Shown piece by piece: positions 35,920-45,891 of a stretch of DNA of 64,000 nt. The notes beneath the pieces are model-generated. The model did no database searches and was not told the DNA's origin. It worked only from the letters and a program-made list of their open reading frames with translations. How positions within the stretch are numbered: position 1 is the first letter of the stretch; every line of letters begins with the position of its first letter. The translations under genes were made by a program, and so were the position numbers. Source of the stretch: an uncultured Opitutales bacterium (lineage in GTDB: Bacteria > Verrucomicrobiota > Verrucomicrobiia > Opitutales > Intestinicryptomonadaceae); assembly GCA_900545715.1 (NCBI GenBank), contig URAJ01000006.1, forward strand, positions 1 to 64,000. The letters are read 5' to 3'.

Positions 35920-37692
35920 ATGACGAACGTTTGGAAAATAATACCCATAATCTTTGCCGCGATTGTCTTAACGATAAGCGCCCGCGCCCAGTCCTTGCCC
36001 GATCTCCCAAAATTTCCGATTAGTCCGCTGTCAAAGGCGGACTACGACGGGCTTGCGAAGTCGGATAATCCGGAGGGGTGGAAGGCGCTTGCGGAGCGTT
36101 CAAAAAAGACCGCCGTCGAGTATTTCAAAAAACAGCTGTATGATGAATCCGCGTCGTGGATATATACGGGGTATGCGGCGAAAATGTTCGCAGAGCACGG
36201 CGAGGAAATGCCGTTTGAGCTTAAAAAGTCAATACTCGAAGATTTGCCGTCGTTTTTCGATTTCTACGAGACCTCGACGCCTTCCGACAAGTTTGGCGGT
36301 GCGTGCGAGATTTTGACTTCCGTGTATTCGCTGTATCCTGCCCAATTTAAAAAATTTATAAGGGCCGCATATGCGCTTGCGCTGATATACGACACCCCTC
36401 CGCCGCTCGAATGGCCGGAGTGCAATGTGCCGTCGAATCCGACGCAAATGAAGGTTCCGACCGAGATATTTTTTTATTTTTCAGAGAGCTCCGACAAGCT
36501 TAACTTTCCGCTTGAAAAACTGACAGTCGGTGAGCTGATATGGGTGATGGGCGTCGGAGGGCCGATGGACGAGCTCAAAGGGCTGCGAAACCCGAATGTT
36601 GCGCCGTACTCAATCGAGAAGCTCGCGACTTCAATAAAAACGGATACGTCAAGAATTTTGCTCGGCGTGTACCAGCCGTGGCCCGAAGACGTCCCCTACA
36701 CGCCGGAAAATATAAAGAAGCGCGGAGGGCTGCCGATAGACAAGGTATATTGCGCATGGCGCACTGCAAACGCCAACGGCATACCGTGCGTATATTTTTC
36801 ATACCGCAGCCCGACCAACGAAAAGGACGTGGGAACTGCGTGGTTTGCGTACATGGCGCGCGCGGGAGTGTGGAAGTATGACGTGGGCAGGGATCCCAGA
36901 GCTGCGGCCGCCGCGTTTGACCGCCCGATAAACCCGCAGACATGGAAGCCAATACAGATGTACGACCTGAATATGCTGGAGCGAAGGCATGCCGCCAACA
37001 TGAACAGCATGTATTCCTTAGTGTATTTGAGGATTTCCGAGATGCTCTACGAGGACGGCAAGTACAATGAAAGCGCGTATTTTGCGGACAAATCCAAGAA
37101 GGCGAATGTCGAGAACTGGAAGGCGTATGTTCAATATATAATGGCGCGCGCGCGCTTTGGGGCGAGCACGACGGAGCTCGACTCCCATTGGAGAAAGGCG
37201 TATGAGGCGTTCAGGAGGTATCCCGAAAAGTGCATAGAAATAATGGGAATGTTCAGGGCGAATTTGTCGCGCAGAAATCCGAAGGAGGCTTCGAGAATTT
37301 TAATAGCGGAAATGCGCAATATAGTAAAATCGGATCCGGTGCTTGCGCTGCATCTGTTCGGCGACGAGATAAAAAGCTATTTTAAGGGCTTAAAGAAGAA
37401 GTCGGATATTTTCCCGTTGTATTCCGAAATAATGCGCGCTTCGTCCGGTTCTGCGGATTTGGCGTACGACAAGATAGCCGAGCCGCTCATAGAGATGTTT
37501 GTTGAGGAGCTGGACGACGAAGGGGCAAAAAAGGCATTTGCAATATTTGAATCGTCAACAAGGTCGAATCCGATGTCTGAGCAGAAGCTTGAATCGGAGA
37601 AGAAGGCGCTGCTCCAAAAGTGCGCGGATATAAAAAAGCAGCGGGCAGAAGAGGCCGCATGGGCCGAGCTCGACAAAGAAAACGACGGGTAG
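35920..37692 (+). CDS. Exported protein with degenerate transglutaminase-like core and helical repeats
   Basis: 590 residues with a signal peptide (1-23). The middle (about 265-325) has GGLPIDKVYCAWRTANANGI, then PCVYFSYR, GTAWFAYM and WKYDVGRDP. This is the layout of exported transglutaminase-like proteins, where one expects a Cys after GGP, then a GGHAW His and a DVGR Asp. Here the Cys position reads LPID and the His position Thr, so a catalytic triad is not evident, although a Cys sits four residues on. The C-terminal half is helical with TPR-like segments (LRISEMLYEDGKYNESAYFADK). It is probably a structural or binding protein of the envelope. lpxK follows after 32 bp. The fold assignment is inference. 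Confidence 0.6.
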   Translation: MTNVWKIIPIIFAAIVLTISARAQSLPDLPKFPISPLSKADYDGLAKSDNPEGWKALAERSKKTAVEYFKKQLYDESASWIYTGYAAKMFAEHGEEMPFELKKSILEDLPSFFDFYETSTPSDKFGGACEILTSVYSLYPAQFKKFIRAAYALALIYDTPPPLEWPECNVPSNPTQMKVPTEIFFYFSESSDKLNFPLEKLTVGELIWVMGVGGPMDELKGLRNPNVAPYSIEKLATSIKTDTSRILLGVYQPWPEDVPYTPENIKKRGGLPIDKVYCAWRTANANGIPCVYFSYRSPTNEKDVGTAWFAYMARAGVWKYDVGRDPRAAAAAFDRPINPQTWKPIQMYDLNMLERRHAANMNSMYSLVYLRISEMLYEDGKYNESAYFADKSKKANVENWKAYVQYIMARARFGASTTELDSHWRKAYEAFRRYPEKCIEIMGMFRANLSRRNPKEASRILIAEMRNIVKSDPVLALHLFGDEIKSYFKGLKKKSDIFPLYSEIMRASSGSADLAYDKIAEPLIEMFVEELDDEGAKKAFAIFESSTRSNPMSEQKLESEKKALLQKCADIKKQRAEEAAWAELDKENDG

Positions 37693-37724
37693 CATTCCGG
37701 CCAAACGTTAGGGATTTATAGATA

Positions 37725-38936
37725 GTGAATTTTATAGACAGACTAAAACGGCGCCTAAAACGCGACGCCGAAGATTTTGTGCATATGACCGCCGACGTCA
37801 TATACGACCGCCGCGACGGTTTCTGGGTAGGGATTTATGCCGCCTTTTTGAAAGGGTTGTCGTTCATTTTTTCCGGAATAGTAAGGCTGAGGCATAAGAT
37901 GTACGACTCCCGGATATTGCGCGACTTCCCGCTGGGTTGCACGGTGGTGGTCGTCGGAAATCTCACAGTGGGCGGCACCGGAAAAACGCCGATAGTCGAG
38001 AAATTTGCGAGGTCGCTTTCGGAGCGCGGAAGGAAGGTTGCGATATTGAGCCGCGGGTACAAGAGCAAATCGGAAAGCGTGTTTACGAGGTTTGCAAGAT
38101 GGATTACGCACGGTGAGCCGCCGCCGCCAAAAGTAGTGTCCGACGGGCATAAAGTTTTGCTCGACTCCGAGCACGCCGGCGACGAACCGTATATGCTGGC
38201 GCGCAATTTGCCGGGAGTTGTTGTGATAGTGGATAAAAACAGGGTGAAGGCGGGGCATTATGCGGTTTCGCATTTTGGGGCGGATACGCTAATCCTTGAC
38301 GACGGATTCCAATACTTGCCTTTAAGGGGGCAAATACAGCTTTTGTTGGTGGACAAGACCAACCCGTTCGGGAATTGTTCCATGCTGCCGCGCGGGATAT
38401 TGCGCGAGCCTATTTCGCACCTAAAGCGCGCTTCGTATATTTTCATAACAAAGTCCGACGGGCGCAAAGATCCTGAGCTTGAGCATTTGATACGCAAATA
38501 CAACCCGACAGTTGAAATAATCGAGTGCGCGCATGTCCCCGAGAGGCTTGTGGACTTTGCGAGCGGAGTTCCGGAATCGCTATCCATATTGGACGGCGTA
38601 AAGATATCGTGTTTTTCTGCGATTGCGGCTCCCGAAAGTTTCGAGAAATTCCTTTCCGACCTTGGGGCGGATATAGTCTATAAAAAGCGGTTTCTCGACC
38701 ACCACAGGTTTGAGGATTCGGAACTCGACGAGTTTTTCAGAAAGTCGGCTGAGGCGGGCGCGAAGCTCGCTGTGACTACCGAAAAGGACGCCGTCAGGAT
38801 ACGCTCGAACTATGCGGCAGAAATTCCGTTCTATTACACAAAACTCGAAATAGAAATTCTCGACGGCTGCGACGACTTTGAATCGGCTGTCGAGCGGATA
38901 TGTTTCCCTAAAAGGCACGCCGACGAAGATTTTTAA
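37725..38936 (+). CDS. lpxK: Tetraacyldisaccharide 4'-kinase
   Basis: 403 residues, longer than the 330 of E. coli LpxK because of an N-terminal extension and a longer C-terminus. It phosphorylates the lipid A disaccharide precursor at the inner membrane. The P-loop reads [15 protein letters not shown] (about residues 75-89). It follows a membrane-associated N-terminal helix and precedes LSRGYKSKS and DEPYMLAR, both conserved in Lpx[11 protein letters not shown] is another strong signature, and TTEKDAVR occurs near the end. Start codon is GTG with TAGGGA ten bases before. It shows that the organism makes lipopolysaccharide. Other lpx genes are not in the window. Confidence 0.94.
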   Translation: MNFIDRLKRRLKRDAEDFVHMTADVIYDRRDGFWVGIYAAFLKGLSFIFSGIVRLRHKMYDSRILRDFPLGCTVVVVGNLTVGGTGKTPIVEKFARSLSERGRKVAILSRGYKSKSESVFTRFARWITHGEPPPPKVVSDGHKVLLDSEHAGDEPYMLARNLPGVVVIVDKNRVKAGHYAVSHFGADTLILDDGFQYLPLRGQIQLLLVDKTNPFGNCSMLPRGILREPISHLKRASYIFITKSDGRKDPELEHLIRKYNPTVEIIECAHVPERLVDFASGVPESLSILDGVKISCFSAIAAPESFEKFLSDLGADIVYKKRFLDHHRFEDSELDEFFRKSAEAGAKLAVTTEKDAVRIRSNYAAEIPFYYTKLEIEILDGCDDFESAVERICFPKRHADEDF

Positions 38937-39191
38937 TTTTTTTGTTGGATAAAAAGAATTGCCGACCAATAGCGCGCGAAATCCGCGCATTTTTGTTTCG
39001 GCGGCACTTATTTTTTGTATATTTCTTTAAGCATTTAGGGTGCGCAATGAGGCATATTTTTAATTAGTTTTAAAATAATAAAATTCATTATGATTGGCAG
39101 AAATTGCAGTTGGGAAACTAAATAATTACAATAGTGGGCTATATGGTGATAAATAAAGGCAGGTGCTTGTAAATAGTGGTAATTACAAACC

Positions 39192-39219
39192 TTGACTTTA
39201 TAATAAAATATGCTATAAG
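39192..39219 (+). promoter_or_regulatory. Strong sigma70 promoter, probably leaderless
   Basis: TTGACT (39192-39197) and TATAAG (39214-39219) each match consensus at five of six positions with a 16-bp spacer. Transcription should begin near 39226, one base before the ATG at 39227. No ribosome site is present. A TATAAT at 39199-39204 without a -35 partner is an alternative -10 that would give a 16-nt leader. Confidence 0.6.
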
Positions 39220-39226
39220 CATTTTT

Positions 39227-40840
39227 ATGAAAACAATCCAACTCATCCGCCCTTCCGCCTTTTGTTTAATGGCGTTAACTTTTATATCTTCCGCCTACTC
39301 GGCAGATAAATATTTTGGGAATAGTTCTGCAATTTTTATAAGCGACAAAGCATGGTATTCGGACGAAGCGCTAACGCAACCGACTACGCACCCAATCGGC
39401 AAAGAAGATACTGCAATTTTCTATAAAACAAAAGGGAGTGCTACATATGCCCCAACATCGTGGGTGACGCAAGTAGACACATATGTGGGCAATGTCATAT
39501 CTTCCGGCGATAATGGAATAATAAATTTAGGGAAAGAAGTTTTAAATCAAGGAGTTCCCGTAAATTTTCAAATATATAATACGTTGTCTGTACAAATATG
39601 CGACGAAGCCGGCACAATGACTTTTGGAACTTCTTTCGACGATATAGAGGGTACGGCGGCGGTTGAGCTTACAATCGGCAATATCGACGTCGGAACGCAA
39701 GTTTACGGCGGAAGAACTTACGATTCATATCGCACAACTTCATTGAGCTTCTCATACGGGGATTCGAGGCTAACGAATTCGCTAATCAACGTAATCGGAG
39801 ACGTCAACTTGGGAGGCTGCGGAGTGAGCGGCGCAAATGACGCGGCACTCCTATATCTTACGGTTGATAAAATGGCGGTTAAGGGGATTATGAATATAAA
39901 ACGAAACGGGTGGGGGTATTCCAACGTGACGTTTAACAAGGCAGGCGTTCTCGAATTGGGCGGGCTCGTGGCAGAAAATAGAGACGGAGACTTTACAATA
40001 GCAAACGGCTCAGGCGGATCATTTACGTCGGAAATAGTTTTTAAAAATGCGCTTGGCATAGACTATCAATACATTGGCGCGATAGTTGACGACGGAAATA
40101 ATCGACCGGATATATCCGCCATAAATGCAACAATGAATGTGACAATGGACGGCGAAGGAACACAGAGAATATATCAAGCTATACAAACCAAAACCAATAT
40201 ACAAGGGCGCATGAGCGGGACGTACACTGTGAAAAACGGCCGGCTTTTTATGGATAATTCTCGGATAGCTGCGGATTATAGATTGGCGACATTGTCGCTG
40301 GAAGGCGGCAAATTTGGAGCCGGGCACTATGATTCTTTGCAGGTAGGGACTGCATATTTTAAGACTGCGAATTTTGTGAGCGGCGGATTTGCGTACGAAA
40401 ATTTTGCGAACCATAACCCAATGGAGACGGAAGTAGGCGATAAAATAATAATAACCGAAACCTTCACAAAAGCGGCCGGGAGCGGAAAAATAGCAGTAGA
40501 TTTTTCCGACGCAAGCGGTAATGCCCTGAACTTGGGGAATTATACTTTGGCAGAAAGCGCCGATTCAGTTGAATATTGGGCGGAAATACTGACAGCCGGC
40601 GAACTTTCGGGCTTCAATCTCGACACGCTGTTAAGCGACGGCGCGTACGACGCGAACGCCGACTTTTACGCCGAGGGTATAGAAAACGGGATTGTGGTGT
40701 TCAAATGGGTGGAATCGCTGGACAGCGGATATTCGCTGCAAGTTGGGTTTGCGCAAGTTCCTGAACCTGCGGAGGCGGTCGCGCTGGGTGGTTTACTCGC
40801 ACTTGTTTACGCTAGAATGAGGTCTAAAAGGCGCAGGTAG
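39227..40840 (+). CDS. PEP-CTERM-like sorted exported protein, autotransporter-style beta-solenoid
   Basis: 537 residues. A signal peptide (about 1-25) is followed by a long beta-rich passenger full of G, N, T and S. Parts such as TYTVKNGRLFMDNSRI and LSLEGGKFGAGH resemble the N-G-x-L-x-L repeats of autotransporter-associated beta-strands. The C-terminus is VPEPAEAVALGGLLALVYAR followed by a basic MRSKRRR: the VPEP motif, hydrophobic helix and Arg cluster of PEP-CTERM exosortase substrates. It should be processed and attached to or released at the surface. The 48-kb gene encodes a relative with the same G-x-G-x-Q-x-IY module. The ATG at 39227 opens the signal peptide; an earlier in-frame start at 39176 overlaps the promoter and is rejected. 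No exosortase gene is in the window. Confidence 0.8.
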   Translation: MKTIQLIRPSAFCLMALTFISSAYSADKYFGNSSAIFISDKAWYSDEALTQPTTHPIGKEDTAIFYKTKGSATYAPTSWVTQVDTYVGNVISSGDNGIINLGKEVLNQGVPVNFQIYNTLSVQICDEAGTMTFGTSFDDIEGTAAVELTIGNIDVGTQVYGGRTYDSYRTTSLSFSYGDSRLTNSLINVIGDVNLGGCGVSGANDAALLYLTVDKMAVKGIMNIKRNGWGYSNVTFNKAGVLELGGLVAENRDGDFTIANGSGGSFTSEIVFKNALGIDYQYIGAIVDDGNNRPDISAINATMNVTMDGEGTQRIYQAIQTKTNIQGRMSGTYTVKNGRLFMDNSRIAADYRLATLSLEGGKFGAGHYDSLQVGTAYFKTANFVSGGFAYENFANHNPMETEVGDKIIITETFTKAAGSGKIAVDFSDASGNALNLGNYTLAESADSVEYWAEILTAGELSGFNLDTLLSDGAYDANADFYAEGIENGIVVFKWVESLDSGYSLQVGFAQVPEPAEAVALGGLLALVYARMRSKRRR

Positions 40841-40870
40841 CCCTGAAAAAGTCGCAGTTTGGCATAATAA

Positions 40871-40904
40871 AAAACCTCCGCTTCTTATGGGGCGGGGGTT
40901 TTTG
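40871..40904. terminator. Bidirectional terminator between convergent genes
   Basis: CCTCCGC and GCGGGGG pair with flanking AAAA and TTTTT on either side. It serves both the PEP-CTERM-like gene and the minus-strand gene ending at 40971. Confidence 0.9.
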
Positions 40905-40970
40905 TAGATGCTTGCAATAAACTGGGCAGTTTCGTAAATTTGATTCTGCTTCTTTATAAATGTTTTTATT

Positions 40971-43685
40971 TTATGGAATGATTTTTAGCGAAAGGTCGTC
41001 CACAAATAGGAAATCTCCTCCTTTCATTCGGCTTGCAAATAGGCTAACCATTGCAGAGTCGGCATTCTCTGGGGCCATAGCCGCGCAGATAAATTTAAGG
41101 AATTTATCGCCTTCCGAGACGTTAAAGAGCGAGGACTTGCGCCCTAAATACTTTCCGCCTTTATCGAAAAATACAATTGTGGCGTAGCAGGCGGTACCGG
41201 GAGTTATTCGTCCGCAGTAGTATCCTTCAAAAACAAATATTTCTCCCGGATTTGCTTTTAGGCTCTTTGAAATTGCGGAGTTTTCGCACATGACAAACTC
41301 AGCACCGTATTTTCCCGTTCGAGCGGCGCGTTTTGATATTTTCATCTTTGCGCCGTCGTAGTCGCACTCAAACAATATCCATTTCTCTTTTGGGAAGATT
41401 TGCTCATCTGCACCGTTCATGCCTACATTTTCAAAACCGCCGTCCCCGCCAAATGCGTCGGCGCAATTTTTTATATTTGCAGCCGATGCTATCTTTATTT
41501 CTTCCTCTGTAAAAATACCGCTAATCTCGCGTTTACCTACGCCTTTTGACAACAAATATTGGGCAGCCTGTATGGAAGGATTCAGGTTGTCTGTAAATAA
41601 AAGCTCCGTAAACATTGCAGCGGGGTAGGCGCCGCCAGTTTCGCATGCTTTTAGTGCGTCGCGCTTTTTGTCCGATAGGGCGCGAAGTTCGGACATTAGC
41701 GACATTATCTCTTGCGCAGGTGCGCGTGAGTTTAGACGGTAAAAAATTTTCTTTTTTAGCCGGTACTCGCTATTGCACAATTTGCCGAAATTGAATGCGA
41801 GTTCGAGAGACTCCACCCGCTTTAAATATTTTTTATTTCCCGAGGTGGCGGCCGATATTTTTGCAAGCCTCAATGAATTTTCCATTCCTGAAATGTCGCA
41901 TTCGTCGAAAATTTCAGCGGAACTTTCAAGCTTGAATAGCCCAAGCCACCTCGCGGAGTCGCCGTGCGCGGCTCTCTTTGCAAATTGCGCGTTTTGGGCG
42001 GTATCGAAGAAATCTTTAACGTATTTTCCTGCCGCGCCGTAAAAATTCTTATAAAATTCTTCTCCCGCAATTTTCGCGGCATCGGGGTCTTCGGGGTTTT
42101 CAAGCGCGGCAAAAATCTCCGCGCATTTTTTTGCGTCGTATGCATATACAGGGTTCAATTCCGCATAGTATGCCCTCGCTCCAGCCTTGTGCGCACGCGC
42201 AATTCCTTCGGCAATCGCAGGGCCTATTTCCCTCGGGAAGGGATAGGGCGAGCCGTAGGCGTAGTCGTATATGCCAAAAGTTTTTGCAGTTTTTCCCCAG
42301 GCGTCGAGCGTCTTGAAATCGAGTTCTTTGTATTTTGCATCAAAGTAGTTCGCGCGGTCTGTCGTAAAGTACGGAACGAGGTTTTCCGGAAGCGTGAATG
42401 ATGGGGGATTTTCGCACGCCAAGTATGCAATGCAGCCAACGAGCTTTGATGGGTGCTTTTGTGCAATTAGTTTTGCGGACTTTGCCGAAAATTCAAATAC
42501 TGCGTTCGAGTAGTCGGGAAATCCCCTAAAATATCCTCTTTTGCGCGAAAGAGTCTGCGGGCGTTCGTCAAACTCGGAAAAATCGTCTATTCCTACCGAA
42601 AACATTTTGGCTTTCGGATATTCTAAAAAATATTCGTCCGCTTTTTTCGCGGCTTGTGCAGCCGCGGCGGGGTTTAGAATGTCATATTGTGCAAGATACT
42701 TTATTGAGCCGTCGGTGTTGCGCGCCAAAATTTCCGGATGTTTGCGCCTGAATTCTCCGTCAAAAATATTTTTTAAGTTGTGCGAGAAATTGCCGCCTAT
42801 TGAATGTGCCCCGTTTAGTTTCAGCCATTTATCGACTTCTCCCCTGCGCTTGGCGTCTTTTGTGGGCGCGTAAAATCCTATCGAAAAAAATGCGTCTTTA
42901 AATTCGGACTCTCCGTCGGGGATACTCAGGCTTTTCTTTTTTTCAAAGTGTGTGCCAAGCTCGCCGGGAGCGTAAAATCTCATTCCGCAAAATTTTCGCA
43001 GAAAGATTCCTACGGCATTCATTGCGCGGCTTTCATCGGGGTATTCTATTTCTATATTTCCGGAATCCGACTTTATCCTTATTGACGACAGCTCTTGCGG
43101 AGGCTGGGAGGTTGCGCATTTCTTAAAAAAAATTTTTGTTTTAGGCCGCGAGTTGCCGTCAAAAAAAGAGACTTTTATATTTCCGCCGCAAGCAAGCTTG
43201 GCAAGCTCTCGAGCAAGGGTATTTGCCGCCTCGGCGTCGGCTTTGTGCACGTTTTGGGGAAGGATTATTTCCATCTCGCAGGAGCCGTTCTCGATTATAT
43301 GTGTGTCCCCAAAAAGGTTTATGCAGGGAGTTGTAGCGGAGAGCGCAAGAATGCATATCGCGGCAAGTGCGCGCTTTCCCTTTATATGATTTTTAGCAAA
43401 AGCATTCTTCAATAAATAGAGAATAAAATTCTGAAATTTTAGAGCCGCCGCGCAAACAACCTTCAAAAAAACGGAAACATTGCGTAATTTTATAAGCCCG
43501 CAATGCCTCCAATATTTTCCGAACAAGCGCGCTATTATAAAAATGCCGCGTTTCGCAGGCTTTTTATTTGCAGTGGGCGCGCCTCCTAAATTGCTGTAAC
43601 CCGTTTTAGATATGTTATTGCGGCAACCGCCTGGAAGTCCGAGCGAATTTATGCGTTTTTGCAATTCTTTGCCAAAAAGCGTCAT
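40971..43685 (-). CDS. DUF4838-type large exported protein, putative glycosidase
   Basis: Up to 904 residues. The recognisable part begins with a signal-like segment (GKRALAAICILALSATTPC), then an alpha/beta domain with NTLARELAKLACGG and SRAMNAVGIFLRKFCGMRFYAPGE, the usual N-terminal half of DUF4838/GH20b-like proteins. A long TIM-barrel-like region follows with GGNFSHNL, FSVGIDDFSEF and GIYDYAYGSPYPFP, typical of DUF4838, then a C-terminal carbohydrate-binding-like sandwich. The ATG at 43685 overlaps the preceding stop as ATGA, but the roughly 90 residues before the signal look non-coding. A TTG at 43412 would place the signal peptide at the N-terminus, so the true start is uncertain. Function is probably glycan cleavage outside the cytoplasm. 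Catalytic residues are not assigned. Confidence 0.75.
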   Translation of the reverse strand: MTLFGKELQKRINSLGLPGGCRNNISKTGYSNLGGAPTANKKPAKRGIFIIARLFGKYWRHCGLIKLRNVSVFLKVVCAAALKFQNFILYLLKNAFAKNHIKGKRALAAICILALSATTPCINLFGDTHIIENGSCEMEIILPQNVHKADAEAANTLARELAKLACGGNIKVSFFDGNSRPKTKIFFKKCATSQPPQELSSIRIKSDSGNIEIEYPDESRAMNAVGIFLRKFCGMRFYAPGELGTHFEKKKSLSIPDGESEFKDAFFSIGFYAPTKDAKRRGEVDKWLKLNGAHSIGGNFSHNLKNIFDGEFRRKHPEILARNTDGSIKYLAQYDILNPAAAAQAAKKADEYFLEYPKAKMFSVGIDDFSEFDERPQTLSRKRGYFRGFPDYSNAVFEFSAKSAKLIAQKHPSKLVGCIAYLACENPPSFTLPENLVPYFTTDRANYFDAKYKELDFKTLDAWGKTAKTFGIYDYAYGSPYPFPREIGPAIAEGIARAHKAGARAYYAELNPVYAYDAKKCAEIFAALENPEDPDAAKIAGEEFYKNFYGAAGKYVKDFFDTAQNAQFAKRAAHGDSARWLGLFKLESSAEIFDECDISGMENSLRLAKISAATSGNKKYLKRVESLELAFNFGKLCNSEYRLKKKIFYRLNSRAPAQEIMSLMSELRALSDKKRDALKACETGGAYPAAMFTELLFTDNLNPSIQAAQYLLSKGVGKREISGIFTEEEIKIASAANIKNCADAFGGDGGFENVGMNGADEQIFPKEKWILFECDYDGAKMKISKRAARTGKYGAEFVMCENSAISKSLKANPGEIFVFEGYYCGRITPGTACYATIVFFDKGGKYLGRKSSLFNVSEGDKFLKFICAAMAPENADSAMVSLFASRMKGGDFLFVDDLSLKIIP

Positions 43686-44557
43686 TTCAGAAATGGGAAG
43701 TAATTCGTTTTTATCATGTCAATCCAAATGCGGGTTTTACCTTCCTGCGTAAATATGCCAGATTCTTCCGCATCAATTCCCGTATTTAACAAGCCGTCCA
43801 AAGCCGACTGGCTTTCGATTCCGCGCGTCATTTTTTCCACGTATTCGGCTGGCGTTTCGCGTATTTTGACAAATGTCTTTCCGCTTTTTTTCAAAATCGA
43901 CTCGTGGATTTTTATAAGTTTAAGGGGATTGCAGGCAAGCCTCTTGCGGAAAATTTTGCAGCCTTTTGGGGAAGAAAGCCCCATCGGGGTAGGGTTGCCG
44001 TCGGTTATCCAGCGGACTGATTCAGTGTCTTGTGAATATATGCTCGAGGAAACTATATAAGTGTTGCTGAACGGCACAAAGGTGACATCGAGCCGCTCTT
44101 TTGCGTCCGCCGAGTCAAAGAATGTGGATTTTGCCGACACTTCGCCGCCAAAATGAACCGTGAAGGCTCCGCTTTTTTTAAACCCGAGTACTTCTATTTT
44201 ACGTTTGAGCTTAATCATGGACGGCTCGCAGCTCCATGCGGATTCTGCGGGCGTGTATTTGCCAAACGGCGGAAGGCCCGATACGCTTGCTGCGCATATT
44301 TGAAGCCAATATATAAATGTCTCAACGAGAATGTATGTGAGCGCGCCCGCAATCGCGAGATCTACAAAGCTTTCGTCTGTAAAAAAATATTTCTTGGCGG
44401 CAAGCGCAAGCGCCAGGGAAAAAAATGCGAATCTAATCCATCTGCGGAGCGTCCGAATCCATGGTTGCAACGGAAACGAGTCCGCGAGAAATCCTGCCGC
44501 GACAAACGCCACAAACAATACGATAGACAATGTAAGTATCCAGGATTCCGTTCCCAT
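43682..44557 (-). CDS. Membrane protein of unknown function with C-terminal soluble domain
   Basis: 291 residues. Three hydrophobic segments lie at about 6-24, 40-56 and 66-90, followed by a soluble domain of about 200 residues rich in strands (SGAFTVHFGGEVSAKSTFF, RLDVTFVPFSNTYIVSS) and ending in a helix-rich part. I do not recognise a family. It ends in an ATGA overlap with the DUF4838 gene, which suggests coupled translation and perhaps a shared role at the envelope. A terminator of the dnaN gene lies just upstream, so this gene must have its own promoter in the 75 bp after 44557. Confidence 0.6.
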   Translation of the reverse strand: MGTESWILTLSIVLFVAFVAAGFLADSFPLQPWIRTLRRWIRFAFFSLALALAAKKYFFTDESFVDLAIAGALTYILVETFIYWLQICAASVSGLPPFGKYTPAESAWSCEPSMIKLKRKIEVLGFKKSGAFTVHFGGEVSAKSTFFDSADAKERLDVTFVPFSNTYIVSSSIYSQDTESVRWITDGNPTPMGLSSPKGCKIFRKRLACNPLKLIKIHESILKKSGKTFVKIRETPAEYVEKMTRGIESQSALDGLLNTGIDAEESGIFTQEGKTRIWIDMIKTNYFPFLK

Positions 44558-44581
44558 ATTTTATTATCGCTGTGCCGAGTT

Positions 44582-44615
44582 AAAACAAAAGCGCGTTCTG
44601 CTTGGAACGCGCTTT
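44582..44615 (-). terminator. Rho-independent terminator after dnaN
   Basis: On the minus strand GCGCGTTC and GAACGCGC pair around a six-base loop, extended by AAA/TTT and followed by TTTTGTTTTA. Confidence 0.85.
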
Positions 44616-44632
44616 GCCGAAATTTTTTTGCG

Positions 44633-45763
44633 CTAAATTCTAAGCGGCATTACGACGCATAGGAAGTTGTCGAGCGTCTTAAATACGCCCGGGCTCATCT
44701 CGTCTTTGAATTCAAAGAACACTTCGTCTTTCGTCAGGTTGCGCAGCGGGCTTAGCAGAAATTCGGGGTTGAAGCCAATTTTAACTTCCGGCCCAGTGTA
44801 TTCCACTTCTATCGACACGTTAATTTCGCCAAACTCCGCGCTCTCACCGGATATTTCAAGGTGGTTGTCGGCGATTTTTAGCTTAACTGAATTTTGCTTG
44901 TCGTTTGTCATCAAAGCGGCGCGCTGCACTGCTTCGAGCATTAACTCGCGCTCGACTTTTATGCGGTGTTCAGCTTCTTTGGGGATTACCTGCTTGTAGT
45001 TTGGATAGCTACCCTCGACGATTTTTGATACGAGGTATATGGACCCCGTAAGACCGCTGCTTGAGGATTCTTCGCCGACTTCTATATCGAAGGCTACTTG
45101 CCTTTCGTTAAAGCTAATTTTAACCATCTTGCCCTGCGACAAGAGTTTTTCAAGCTCGGTGACGGTTTTCGCCGGAAGAATGATAGAGCCTTCGTCTTCG
45201 TGGTCTATATTCATATCGCGGGAAATCATTGCGAGCCTTCTTCCGTCGGTCGCTACGAGCGATAGTTTGCCTTCCGAGAAATTGAAGAATACGCTGTTTA
45301 AGATATACCTGTTTTCGTCCGTGCTTTGCGCGTATGACACGGAGCGCAGCATAAGGGCCATTTCCTGTGGCGGGAGCTCGTAAGAATGTTGGTCCACAAA
45401 ATTCGGAAGGGCGGGAAAGTCTTCGGCTTTTAGCCCGTTGAACCGCTTAACTTCCGTGTCTCCGGAATGTATGCGCGCGGTTTGGCCGTCGGAGCTTTCG
45501 ACTACCACCTCTTGACGCGGCATAGAATTTATGATTGCAGCGAGCTTTTTTACTGGAAGGGTTATATCGCCCGGTTCTTCGACTTCCGCCTTAATCGAGC
45601 ATCTTATGCCGAGTTCAAGGTTGGTGGTCGTGAGCATTACGTTGCCGCCTTCCGCCTTAATAAGCACATTGTTCAGAACCGCCATCTGCGGTTTAGAGCT
45701 TACGACGTTTGTGACCTGTTTGAGGCCTGTCGAGAAGTGTTCCTTGCTGATTTTAAACTTCAT
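44633..45763 (-). CDS. dnaN: DNA polymerase III beta subunit (sliding clamp)
   Basis: 376 residues, the normal length. Three repeated clamp domains are present. Diagnostic stretches include [21 protein letters not shown] at the start, [14 protein letters not shown] in the middle and the C-terminal [10 protein letters not shown], matching the conserved V-x-P-x-R-(L/I/V) ending. It encircles DNA and tethers polymerase III and repair enzymes. In many bacteria dnaN sits beside dnaA and recF near the origin. Here neither is present and the neighbours are unrelated, so this is not evidence for an origin. It is transcribed alone, with its own terminator. Confidence 0.96.
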   Translation of the reverse strand: MKFKISKEHFSTGLKQVTNVVSSKPQMAVLNNVLIKAEGGNVMLTTTNLELGIRCSIKAEVEEPGDITLPVKKLAAIINSMPRQEVVVESSDGQTARIHSGDTEVKRFNGLKAEDFPALPNFVDQHSYELPPQEMALMLRSVSYAQSTDENRYILNSVFFNFSEGKLSLVATDGRRLAMISRDMNIDHEDEGSIILPAKTVTELEKLLSQGKMVKISFNERQVAFDIEVGEESSSSGLTGSIYLVSKIVEGSYPNYKQVIPKEAEHRIKVERELMLEAVQRAALMTNDKQNSVKLKIADNHLEISGESAEFGEINVSIEVEYTGPEVKIGFNPEFLLSPLRNLTKDEVFFEFKDEMSPGVFKTLDNFLCVVMPLRI

Positions 45764-45891
45764 AATGGTGTTTCTGTTTTGCCCGGCGGCCGTTGACGCG
45801 GCGCCGTGCCATGGTATTCTTACGGGAATATATTGGATAAATTAAAGACTATATAATGCCGCCGCGCGCGAAAATCCAGAATATTTTTTGA

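Noticed and set aside
44633..45763. Replication origin near dnaN
   Set aside because: dnaN is present but dnaA, recF and gyrB are not, and no cluster of DnaA boxes was seen around it.
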